From assembly GCF_017897595.1 (NCBI RefSeq), contig NZ_JAGKIK010000008.1, positions 124,001 through 188,000 on the forward strand: a DNA stretch of 64,000 bases. Reading direction: 5' to 3'. This DNA is from Aquimarina sp. U1-2. GTDB taxonomy: Bacteria > Bacteroidota > Bacteroidia > Flavobacteriales > Flavobacteriaceae. The translations under genes and the position numbers were made by a program. Shown in pieces: positions 43,289 to 51,221 of this stretch (positions are counted from its first letter, which is position 1; the number at the start of each line of letters is the position of its first letter). Under the pieces are notes generated by a model. It was not told the origin of the DNA and did not search any database. It saw only the letters and a list, made by a program, of their open reading frames with translations.

Positions 43289-44340
43289 TAGCTTACTACG
43301 CACATTATCACGGAAACGGACACTCTAATTTCGCGAATCAATTTGTAAAAAGCTTGAAAACGCATTCTTACGTAATTACTTCATCTCATTTTAGCTTTTC
43401 AAAAGAAATTGATGTTTTGAAAATCGAAAATGAAGATACATTACCAGACGAGTATTATACCTCAAAACATAATCTACCTGCATACGCACATTACTTGCCC
43501 AAATCTTTACCTAAAATTGCATACAGAAACAAAAGAATTCTAGATAGTATCATCACCATGAATACAAAACTGGCTTTGATTGATGTAAGTGTCGAAGTAG
43601 CAGCCTTATTTAGGTTATCGGCTATACCTTATGGGTATTGCAGAATGATTGGCAATAGAACAGATCAACCGCATACTATTGCCTACAAAGCGGCAGAATT
43701 TTTATTTGCCTACTATCCCAAACAATTAGAATGTAGCAATACCCCAAAATGGATCGTAGATAAAACTATCTATCTTGGTTTTACTTCTAGATATAAGTAT
43801 CGGCATGCTAAACATCGATCATGGAAGGATCTTCCTAAACGACTTAAAGTACTTATAATTACCGGTCACGGCGGAACGTCAATACACCAGGAAATGATAC
43901 AAAAAATTGCTGAAAGCTCTGCAAGAATTAAAGTTACAGTAATCGGACCGATACAAGGCATAGCATCTACCGAAACGATTCAATACCTGGGAGTACAACG
44001 CAATATCGAACATTATCTAACCTCTTGCGATGTGGTTATCGCCTCTTGCGGAATGAACTTGACATCAGAAATTCTGGCGATTAAAAACAAGTTTATTGCT
44101 GTTCCTGAAGATAGACCATTTGATGAGCAGAAAATTTTATGTCGTAATCTAGTTAGAGAAAAACTCGCAATTCGATTAAACCCTAACGATATCCCCGGCA
44201 CTATAGCGGCACTACTTAACCTAAACAGCAACAAAAATCTCAAAAATTTATTTGGAAAGTCAGAAAGTCTTTCTAAACATCACATTATTAGATCATATAT
44301 TAATGAAAAACAAACTGTCGGTCATTATCATCCATTATAA
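43285..44340 (+). CDS. GT-B glycosyltransferase (MurG/GT28-like)
   Basis: A 351-residue protein overlapping the GT4 stop by 4 bp. The N-terminus reads MIAYYAHYHGNGHSNFANQF, the beginning seen in GtrB/MurG-like enzymes that scan for a His-Gly-x-Gly-His loop. The C-terminal donor domain has LIITGHGGTSIHQEM and YLTSCDVVIASCGMNLTSEI, then VPEDRPFDEQ. The likely role is transfer of a hexose to a lipid-linked or soluble acceptor. The next gene begins 38 bp before its stop. Confidence 0.8.
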   Translation: MIAYYAHYHGNGHSNFANQFVKSLKTHSYVITSSHFSFSKEIDVLKIENEDTLPDEYYTSKHNLPAYAHYLPKSLPKIAYRNKRILDSIITMNTKLALIDVSVEVAALFRLSAIPYGYCRMIGNRTDQPHTIAYKAAEFLFAYYPKQLECSNTPKWIVDKTIYLGFTSRYKYRHAKHRSWKDLPKRLKVLIITGHGGTSIHQEMIQKIAESSARIKVTVIGPIQGIASTETIQYLGVQRNIEHYLTSCDVVIASCGMNLTSEILAIKNKFIAVPEDRPFDEQKILCRNLVREKLAIRLNPNDIPGTIAALLNLNSNKNLKNLFGKSESLSKHHIIRSYINEKQTVGHYHPL

Positions 44341-45160
44341 TAGAGAAAAACATTTAGAAAATCTTTTAAAAGGTATCACGCAAGGAACTTGCATACCCGA
44401 AGAAATCGTCATTGTTGATATTACAGAAAGTAGACGATACATACAAATCAATTCGCTAGTCATTACATATGTACATCTGGATACATTCGATACTCAACAA
44501 TTACCAATCGCCAGAGCCAGAAACCTGGGAGCACAAAATGCATCGTACGAAAACCTCGTCTTCCTTGATGTTGACTGTATTCCTTGCGAACATTTTATTC
44601 AGCATATAAAAGAAACACTTCCCCTACAACGCGCTCTGTATATGGGCTATCCCAAATACCTGAAAAAAAACTGCGAAGTAATAGAGAAATCATTACAAGA
44701 ACATAGTATATCGCATCCTTTACGTCCAAAAGTTTCAACTATAGAAAAATGTAAGGATTATGGGATGTTTTGGAGTTTGTGCTTTTTCATAACTACATCA
44801 TTATTTTTTGAGCTAGGTGGATTTGATGAAGCATACCAAGGATATGGTGCCGAAGATACCGATTTTGCCTTTACCGCTAGACAATGGAATATTCCGTTTT
44901 ATCTTACTCCTTTTATAGTATATCACCAACAACATAGCTTTTTTAGACCTCCTTTTAATCATTTATACGCTATTGTAGCCAATTCCAATCATTTTAATTC
45001 TAAATGGAAATGTTGGCCCATGACCAATCACCTACAAGAGTTTAACCGTCGAAACTTTATTGAATGGAAAGAAAGCAATACGGATACTATAAAGATTAAA
45101 AAAACACCGTCTCGTGAGTTGATAGCAGATTGCTTTGTCGAAGATCAACCTTTTGCTTAG
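44303..45160 (+). CDS. glycosyltransferase family 2 with galactosyltransferase-type C-terminus
   Basis: 285 residues from ATG 44303 (MKNKLSVIIIHYN). The alternative start 51 bp earlier adds a lead lying inside the previous gene and is rejected. The GT-A core has VIIIHYNREKHLENLLKGI, LVFLDVDCIP (DxD in DVDC) and the C-terminal GGFDEAYQGYGAEDTDFAF motif of the chondroitin-polymerase/galactosyltransferase domain (GT2/GT7-like). It overlaps the previous gene by 38 bp. Last gene of the operon. Confidence 0.88.
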   Translation: MKNKLSVIIIHYNREKHLENLLKGITQGTCIPEEIVIVDITESRRYIQINSLVITYVHLDTFDTQQLPIARARNLGAQNASYENLVFLDVDCIPCEHFIQHIKETLPLQRALYMGYPKYLKKNCEVIEKSLQEHSISHPLRPKVSTIEKCKDYGMFWSLCFFITTSLFFELGGFDEAYQGYGAEDTDFAFTARQWNIPFYLTPFIVYHQQHSFFRPPFNHLYAIVANSNHFNSKWKCWPMTNHLQEFNRRNFIEWKESNTDTIKIKKTPSRELIADCFVEDQPFA

Positions 45161-45237
45161 ATCTCGCACCAAAACTTAGGATTAGCAGCTACTCATTTTG
45201 ATGTATAAAGCTCTGGCAATACTGTTGTAAAACGATT

Positions 45238-46260
45238 TTATCTATTCTCTGAATGCAAATCTCTGTATTCTGAAGGAGAAATACCATATTGATTACGAAA
45301 AATCTTAGATACATATGAAATACTTGAAATACCTACCTTATAGCTGATTTCTGATATATTGAGATCTGTATTGAGTAATAGATTCGTAATAATCTCTAAT
45401 CTTACATGAGTAACATAGGCGTTTACCGACTGGTCGTATAATTCTTGAAATCCTTTTTGCAGTTTATTCTCGTTGATCCCTACGATTTTCGCTAAATCTT
45501 TAATATTAAATTTAGAGCTAATATTTTTTCGTATGTATTTGGCGGCATTTTCAATAGCCTGTAAATCTTTAGAACGAAATAACTTCATTTTATCTTCGGG
45601 TAACACATCATCTTCAAATTGTATGATTTGTTCGAATAACACTTCATTAGCACAAGATTCATAAAATAACCTTCTCAAAAGGTCTTCTTTTTGATGATGA
45701 ACTAATTCATAAAAAATTTTATACGATTTATAGCTATAATAGCCTTGATGAAAAAAAGTACTTACCCCTCGAATATCCTGAAAAAGTTTGATAATATCTT
45801 TATTAAACCCCTTTAAGTAGCATTCTATATATTTGATGTATTTGATTCGATTAATTTCGAGACTATTGAGTTGAATTCTTTCATTAGCCGAAAATTTGAG
45901 CACATGGCCATTTTGATGACTACTTGCTACAATAGCATTATCAAAAACTTGTAATTGGTGGTCGATATTTTCATTAGAGAATTGATGTATGAAGGTACCC
46001 CCGGCACAACATAGAAATTTTAGTGGATGCACCCTATCTAGCACAAAGTCGATTTGCGTATCTTCTTTAAACTTACAGTCATATGCGATAATACCCAGAC
46101 CATTACCAAAATCCATCCCTTTGATAAATCCTTCGCCATACTTTTCAGGTATGTCTAATACAATATAATCACAGTCTAAAAAATAGGATACCTCCATATT
46201 TCTTGCCAAATCAGCTATCACTTTTGGAATAGGCAAAGAACTTACCAAAAATCTATTCAT
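45238..46260 (-). CDS. AraC family transcriptional regulator (paralogue of 37237-38262)
   Basis: 340 residues with the same sensor-like N-terminus as its paralogue (GFIKGMDFGNGLGIIAYDC; VHPLKFLCCAGGTFIHQF) and a C-terminal HTH pair FNIKDLAKIVGINENKLQKG and LNISEISYKVGISSISYVSK, then IFRNQYGISPSEYRD. It is convergent with the glycosyltransferase operon and its stop is 77 bp from the last GT stop. It probably regulates that operon, but no operator can be assigned. Confidence 0.9.
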   Translation of the reverse strand: MNRFLVSSLPIPKVIADLARNMEVSYFLDCDYIVLDIPEKYGEGFIKGMDFGNGLGIIAYDCKFKEDTQIDFVLDRVHPLKFLCCAGGTFIHQFSNENIDHQLQVFDNAIVASSHQNGHVLKFSANERIQLNSLEINRIKYIKYIECYLKGFNKDIIKLFQDIRGVSTFFHQGYYSYKSYKIFYELVHHQKEDLLRRLFYESCANEVLFEQIIQFEDDVLPEDKMKLFRSKDLQAIENAAKYIRKNISSKFNIKDLAKIVGINENKLQKGFQELYDQSVNAYVTHVRLEIITNLLLNTDLNISEISYKVGISSISYVSKIFRNQYGISPSEYRDLHSENR

Positions 46261-46509
46261 AAAATTCTATTTTGCGTATAACACAAACAATTTTTTCAGT
46301 TAGAATGCTGTTCTCAACATCATGATTTTGATTTGATACTTATAAAGCGGTTAACGCCCTATCATCGAGAAAACAGTATAAGAAATGTATAACCTTTACG
46401 AATACATCATTAGCTTGATAACATTATTAATGAACTGATTTAAATTTTAAATAATTGCCTTAACCCGGACAAAAATATAGTGTTCTTACAACAAAATACT
46501 AAAGCAGTA

Positions 46510-46697
46510 TTACAAATACTTTTGCAGGGCTACAAAACGCTTGCGCAGCGTTACAAAACGATTGGGTAATGTTACAAAACACTTGCGTAGTGTTACAAAA
46601 CGCTTGGGTAATATTACAAAATGCTTGAGTAACGTTACAAAATGCTTGGGTAGTACTACAAAACGCTTAGGCAGTATTACAAAATGCTTGATAACAA
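46510..46697. repeat. 21-bp tandem repeat, nine units
   Basis: Units follow NNTTACAAAACGCTTGGGTAR, starting at 46510 with a 20-base step and then exactly 21 bases from 46530 to 46677. Most differences fall at the first two and last few positions. In one frame the units read as heptads such as LQNAWVI, in the reverse frame as QAFCNIT, but both are broken by stops, so no intact protein is encoded. Confidence 0.85.
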
Positions 46698-46730
46698 AAA
46701 TGAATATACGTTAAGACTCATAATCTATGC

Positions 46731-46817
46731 GTCACCCTGAACTTGTTTCAGGGTCTCAATCCATAAGGTATTGACTACCTATGTCTTTATGAGATGCTGA
46801 AACAAGTCCAGTGTGAC
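46731..46817. repeat. dispersed inverted-repeat element (GTCAC...GTGAC)
   Basis: 28-bp imperfect inverted arms: GTCACCCTGAACTTGTTTCA followed by GGGTCTCA at the left, and the complement with a few changes (TGAGATGCTGAAACAAGTCC then AGTGTGAC) at the right, around a 31-bp centre. This is the style of short palindromic repeats scattered in Bacteroidota genomes. A related fragment lies near 55601-55672. Confidence 0.7.
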
Positions 46818-46926
46818 AGGAGATGACATTATTTTAATTACGGACAATTAATAACAAAACATTCCGTTTGATAAGATGTACTTTTCGTTTTACATTTTAC
46901 ATTTTACATGTAACCTTTGACTCTTG

Positions 46927-48675
46927 TTACTTATGATCAAACATTCTAGACGAGCACGCTCTCGCCCATTGTTCAATTCTTTGACCAAAGCATTCTAAAA
47001 TCGCGTCGACCCCAATAACACTACCTTTGCAGTTTCTCCCCAACATACAAATTGTACTTTTATGACTATTATTAACATACTTGATAACTCCATCTTCATA
47101 GGTCTCTACTCCTAAATCATTAGTTACCGGTTGCAATAGATCATCATGAAGCAAATTTTTGATAAGTTCAGAATTTATATTTTTGAGTTTGGGTGCGTCT
47201 AATACACTATCAATAAGCACATCTGCCGTTATATTTTCTTCCTTTTTATTTTGTAACTGCCATCCCGATTTTTGTGCCGCTATGGTAGGGTCTTTGGTAA
47301 AGTGCAGATTTATTATATTCTGATCTGCCAAGGCAATTATTTGTAAAATGGACGTTACTGGGGGACCGTATGAATAGCGTTTGGTACGCTCATCAAGTTG
47401 GATAATCTCTTCTATCACTTCGTTGTCTAATGCCGAATGCGATAAGATTTTATATAATGAAGGTTGTAAATGACGCCACACCTGACCAATCGTGTAATCC
47501 AGAGATGCCGGTAGGTGCCCAAAAGCCATTTGTGATATTATTTTCATGTACTCGTTTATGGGTTGAGTGGTATCTAATATAAGCGGATGCTTAAAAGTCA
47601 TATCCTGCAACCAGGCTATTACAACTTTTTGAAGCTGTCGTTGATCCAGATCATGAGCTTGGAAACCTTTAGGAGATTTAAAAAAATTAGTAGAAACAAT
47701 TTTGGCTACCAATTCTATAAGAAACAAAGATGAATTAATCCTTTCGGGATCCTTTATACAGGAAGTTACCTCATTTTCGAAATTCTTGATAACTTTGGTA
47801 CCAGGATCAAACTTGGCATCGACCAAGGCACCTAAAGGTTTGGGAACAGGTGGTAACCCATCTAATGAAAAAGGAATTATACTTTTTTTACTTTTTGTTT
47901 TGGGAATAAAAGTGAGAAAAATAGAGTCTTCGTTTTTGTTAAAAACACCATCTTCTTCGGTAATAAAAAGTCGTATAAGATCTATCGCCGCCAAACCAAA
48001 ACCTCGAATGGCTAATTTGGTGCAATTGCCTAACCTGGATTTCAATTCAAGATCATAAGGATTAAGTTCTAGCCGAAGTTGATTTTCTTCCGCTTTTTGC
48101 TTCCATTTTATAATTTGCGCAGAGGGCTGTGTGGATTGATGACCTATAGTTAACAGGCATTCGTCTACCTCGTATTTTTGCGCTAATTTATCGATGATGA
48201 TAATTTGAGTATCTTTTTGAATCAGTTGAATAACTTCGGTATAAAATATACAAGCGAAACCGTAGGCTTCAAGAACCTTAACTATAGAAATACACCTTTG
48301 ATACAAATAGCTCCCCATGACAGAACGATAGTAGAACTTGTATCGATCTTCATCTTGATCTGTACCAGAATCTTTTTGTTTTTTCCACTCATTAAAACCA
48401 GGAAAAGCCGGTATTACAAATTCGTCATGTTGTAACTCTTCTCTACCCGGTAAAGTTTTAAGTGATTCATGATCGATATTGAGCCAATTTGCATCGGGCT
48501 GTTCTAGATGCCATACTTGTCCGGCACCGAGATATTCAGATTTTTCAAATATTAGAATTTTAAACGATGCTGAAGAAGAATATTCTATAGCATGCTTAAC
48601 AAATAATTCGAGCGCAGCAAGACCACGAGGTCCGCAGCCTACGATACCCAAAATAGTGGTCTTATTTCTTTGCAT
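46927..48675 (-). CDS. FAD/NAD(P)-binding protein (NAD_binding_9 type)
   Basis: A 582-residue protein opening with a Rossmann motif ILGIVGCGPRGLAALELF, then LIFEKSEYLGAGQVWHLEQP and NWLNIDHESLKT, which match the COG4529-like FAD/NAD(P)-binding group (PF13454). A second nucleotide-binding part is around KLAIRGFGLAAIDLIR. The C-terminal region (about 300-582) is the family's helical half. Family activity is poorly defined; probably an oxidoreductase or monooxygenase-like enzyme. Monocistronic by context. Confidence 0.8.
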   Translation of the reverse strand: MQRNKTTILGIVGCGPRGLAALELFVKHAIEYSSSASFKILIFEKSEYLGAGQVWHLEQPDANWLNIDHESLKTLPGREELQHDEFVIPAFPGFNEWKKQKDSGTDQDEDRYKFYYRSVMGSYLYQRCISIVKVLEAYGFACIFYTEVIQLIQKDTQIIIIDKLAQKYEVDECLLTIGHQSTQPSAQIIKWKQKAEENQLRLELNPYDLELKSRLGNCTKLAIRGFGLAAIDLIRLFITEEDGVFNKNEDSIFLTFIPKTKSKKSIIPFSLDGLPPVPKPLGALVDAKFDPGTKVIKNFENEVTSCIKDPERINSSLFLIELVAKIVSTNFFKSPKGFQAHDLDQRQLQKVVIAWLQDMTFKHPLILDTTQPINEYMKIISQMAFGHLPASLDYTIGQVWRHLQPSLYKILSHSALDNEVIEEIIQLDERTKRYSYGPPVTSILQIIALADQNIINLHFTKDPTIAAQKSGWQLQNKKEENITADVLIDSVLDAPKLKNINSELIKNLLHDDLLQPVTNDLGVETYEDGVIKYVNNSHKSTICMLGRNCKGSVIGVDAILECFGQRIEQWARACSSRMFDHK

Positions 48676-48799
48676 ATGCCTTTAATCTATACGTGTTTAA
48701 ATGTAAATATCTAAATATTCTATGATGCACACTTCCTCATTAGCAATAAATGAGTGTCGCTTAGCAATTTTATATACATTTCGCTATGTTCTTAAAAAC

Positions 48800-48853
48800 A
48801 CTCATCCTAACCTTTTATTCTTAAACATCTAAGATAATAGGGTTAGGATGAGT
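48800..48853 (-). terminator. hairpin of the AACT(C/G)AT family, copy 3; terminator-like on the minus strand
   Basis: A perfect 13-bp stem ACTCATCCTAACC / GGTTAGGATGAGT with a 28-nt loop. On the minus strand the second arm runs into GTTTTTAAG, giving an intrinsic-terminator layout 30 bp past the stop of the AztD-like gene. The stem sequence differs from copies 1 and 2 but pairing is kept. Confidence 0.65.
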
Positions 48854-48882
48854 TTAGTAATTGGTATGAAATGAACTAATTA

Positions 48883-50226
48883 TTAATGATTATGATCCGG
48901 ATTAGGTTCACCTACTGTAGAAAAACCATTTTTAGCAATACTTTGCACTGGACTTTCAAGTTTAATAGTATGTACGTGTTTTAAATCGGTTATCGAAAGT
49001 ACTTTAATATCTGTTCGATTGGGTGCTAGTACATACAAATACTTATCAGAGCAAACCAATACAGGACTTTCTTGCTCTTGTTGTTTTAATTTTGTAATTT
49101 CTGAATTTGCATACTTAGCACTAGTTATCGGAGAATCTGGAATATTGGCCATCTCCACAATACGCTCAGCAATCAGGTTACTAGTATTTGCATCATATAC
49201 CCTAATCCTGTTATCATTAGTATGTATTAAATAATATTCTCCATGAAAACTGAACATATTATTCTTCACATCTTCTCCTTCGTATAATAGGGACATGCTT
49301 TTTTGTTCAGGATCTATGGTATAAATACCAAGATTATTTGCTCTACCATAAAATAGCTTGCTATTTTCGTGGCTTTTTAAATTTGCAATCCAGAAGAATC
49401 TTTCAGCACTAAGACCATCAATATTGGGTATTAAATCAATATTATCTTGTTCATCAACGATAATTACACCCTCTGTAGAACCAAAAGCTCCATAACGACC
49501 ATTATTAGCACTACCATGGATTCCTTTTACTAGAACTCCCTTATTATCATCAATTACAGCGCCGTCACTCGTTACATATTTAACCATTTGTGGTCCCCAG
49601 TCATAGTCAGGTAGAGGATTATCACTTTGAAAGGTTACTGCAAATTTTCCATTGTTTAATGCAATCCCTACACCGTGATGTGCTACTGTATTTTCTAGTT
49701 GCATGGTTTTTGGGTTATATGCTGATTCCGGTAATCTTAGTCGGTCCTCTTCTACGTAAGTAATAGACCCATCACCGTCATTAAAAATCACTATATTACC
49801 ATTTACGCTGGTGAAGTGCGTAGGTTCGGCCGCTTGCACAGTCCGATCCAACCAACGCACCTGATTTTGATGGCCATGATCTGTATGATTAACCACCCCG
49901 GTATCAAAAAACGTGACTTCGTTCGCGCCAGAGTTTACTACTGTAAGGTACCTTCCTGAATTGGTAGGATAGTAGCGTGCCCCTTGTGGTATACCCGTAT
50001 CTACAGATCCAATGATTTGTTCTTTAGAGGCTTGCATTACCTCTATTTTACTATCTCGAATTAACGAAAGTCTTACCCACTCGTCTTCAAAATCGGCAAA
50101 AGTTACGGGTTCTTCTCCACCACCTCCATCTGGGTTAGGTAGATTTGCATCGTCGTCACCATCACAAGCGACAAAAAATAGGATTGCGATTGCGAATCCT
50201 GCGAATTTTAAAATTGTTGTTTTCAT
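48883..50226 (-). CDS. AztD-like beta-propeller lipoprotein (probable metal, zinc, chaperone)
   Basis: A 447-residue lipoprotein (lipobox FVAC, Cys21, followed by an Asp/Gly-rich linker). The body consists of repeated strand units of a seven-blade propeller type. Candidate metal ligands are clustered: NHTDHGHQNQ (His114, His117, His119), TVAHHGVGIAL and a His-rich C-terminus PNPDHNH. This layout resembles AztD, the periplasmic zinc chaperone of Actinobacteria and Proteobacteria. It is the last gene of an operon with a TonB receptor and a DUF4625 lipoprotein 16 bp upstream. Metal identity is inferred. Confidence 0.65.
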   Translation of the reverse strand: MKTTILKFAGFAIAILFFVACDGDDDANLPNPDGGGGEEPVTFADFEDEWVRLSLIRDSKIEVMQASKEQIIGSVDTGIPQGARYYPTNSGRYLTVVNSGANEVTFFDTGVVNHTDHGHQNQVRWLDRTVQAAEPTHFTSVNGNIVIFNDGDGSITYVEEDRLRLPESAYNPKTMQLENTVAHHGVGIALNNGKFAVTFQSDNPLPDYDWGPQMVKYVTSDGAVIDDNKGVLVKGIHGSANNGRYGAFGSTEGVIIVDEQDNIDLIPNIDGLSAERFFWIANLKSHENSKLFYGRANNLGIYTIDPEQKSMSLLYEGEDVKNNMFSFHGEYYLIHTNDNRIRVYDANTSNLIAERIVEMANIPDSPITSAKYANSEITKLKQQEQESPVLVCSDKYLYVLAPNRTDIKVLSITDLKHVHTIKLESPVQSIAKNGFSTVGEPNPDHNH

Positions 50227-50242
50227 TGTTTTACATTTAGAT

Positions 50243-51145
50243 TTAGTTAATAGGTAATTTGTTTACTGTTATATTTCCGTTATCGTCTTCAGCCCAAATG
50301 ACCAGAATATTATCTTGTAGGTTCGCAAAAAAATCATCATTCTTATTGAGTAAACTACTCAAATCGATGGTTTGTGTATTAGGTAATGCATCTCCGCTAT
50401 TGGGTCTAAATTGATGAGGCCAGTTAGAAGAACCCCAGACCCAATTTTTAACGATAGCGCCTTCTTGTCCAGGGTTATCAAGAACAGGTTGTTCAATATA
50501 AATCCATAGAAAGCGAATATCTGAAGATGCTGTATGGGATACGTTTCTAGTGATTTCTCCAGAGATTTCTTTACTAGATATAGCAACATTCGATATTTCA
50601 ACTTGTGGCGCATACGCTCTATTTATGTAAATAGTAGTATGATACGTGGTATTATCCTGATAACGCGTTTGGTTACCTAATATATCTGTAGCCTGGATTG
50701 AAAAATGATAGGGACCTGCTAAAATGAGATCGTTTGCTTCTAGACTCGTATTACGCTCATCGAGATATATGGCGGCTCCGCTTTCAGAACTTCTGGTAAA
50801 CGTGGTGGGCTGCTCAGAATTTTCAATTTCTATAAGTTCAAAAAAACTAAATAATTTAAACTGAGAATTCTTGGATATTCTTGATTTTCCGTGAGTGTGG
50901 CCGTCAAAACCATTGTGCGATTCGAGTTTGATTTCTCGAATACCGCTGTTGTCTTCGATTGTAAATGCTAACGGAATCTCGGTATCCTCATTTGTCGTTG
51001 TAAGAAAATGATACGGCAGTATAGTACTTAGGTTATCATTTGCCTTAATTGCAGGTGCTTGCAAATCGGTGTCATTAGCATCATCATCTCCTAAACATGA
51101 TATAAATAGGAGACTAGAAGCACATAATAAATAATGTAATTTCAT
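50243..51145 (-). CDS. DUF4625 domain lipoprotein
   Basis: A 300-residue lipoprotein (lipobox FISC, Cys17, then acidic residues). Two Ig/FN3-like beta domains follow: about 30-175 with HNGFDGHTHGKSRI and GPYHFSIQATDILGNQTRY, and about 180-300 with PQVEISNVAISS. DUF4625 proteins accompany TonB receptors of metal-type loci. The HTHGK cluster may bind metal. It lies 76 bp after the receptor stop and 16 bp before the AztD-like gene. Confidence 0.8.
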   Translation of the reverse strand: MKLHYLLCASSLLFISCLGDDDANDTDLQAPAIKANDNLSTILPYHFLTTTNEDTEIPLAFTIEDNSGIREIKLESHNGFDGHTHGKSRISKNSQFKLFSFFELIEIENSEQPTTFTRSSESGAAIYLDERNTSLEANDLILAGPYHFSIQATDILGNQTRYQDNTTYHTTIYINRAYAPQVEISNVAISSKEISGEITRNVSHTASSDIRFLWIYIEQPVLDNPGQEGAIVKNWVWGSSNWPHQFRPNSGDALPNTQTIDLSSLLNKNDDFFANLQDNILVIWAEDDNGNITVNKLPIN

Positions 51146-51221
51146 GGGTTTCAGAATTTAATTTACGTTCGATTATTAAAAATAGTTGTACTCATATGAT
51201 TAGCTTTAAAAGGTTAGAAGG

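Larger units (their letters stand above)
46261..46926. other. 666-bp repeat-rich spacer
   Basis: No gene is seen. It holds a lone AACTGATTTAAA half-site (about 46433-46445) of the hairpin family, a 21-bp tandem repeat (46510-46697), an inverted-repeat element (46731-46817) and an 8-bp direct repeat of TTTTACAT near 46889-46911. Confidence 0.6.

Noticed and set aside
46510..46697. Regular 21-bp spacing resembling a CRISPR array
   Set aside because: The units are directly adjacent without unique spacers, and no cas genes are present. It is a plain tandem repeat.
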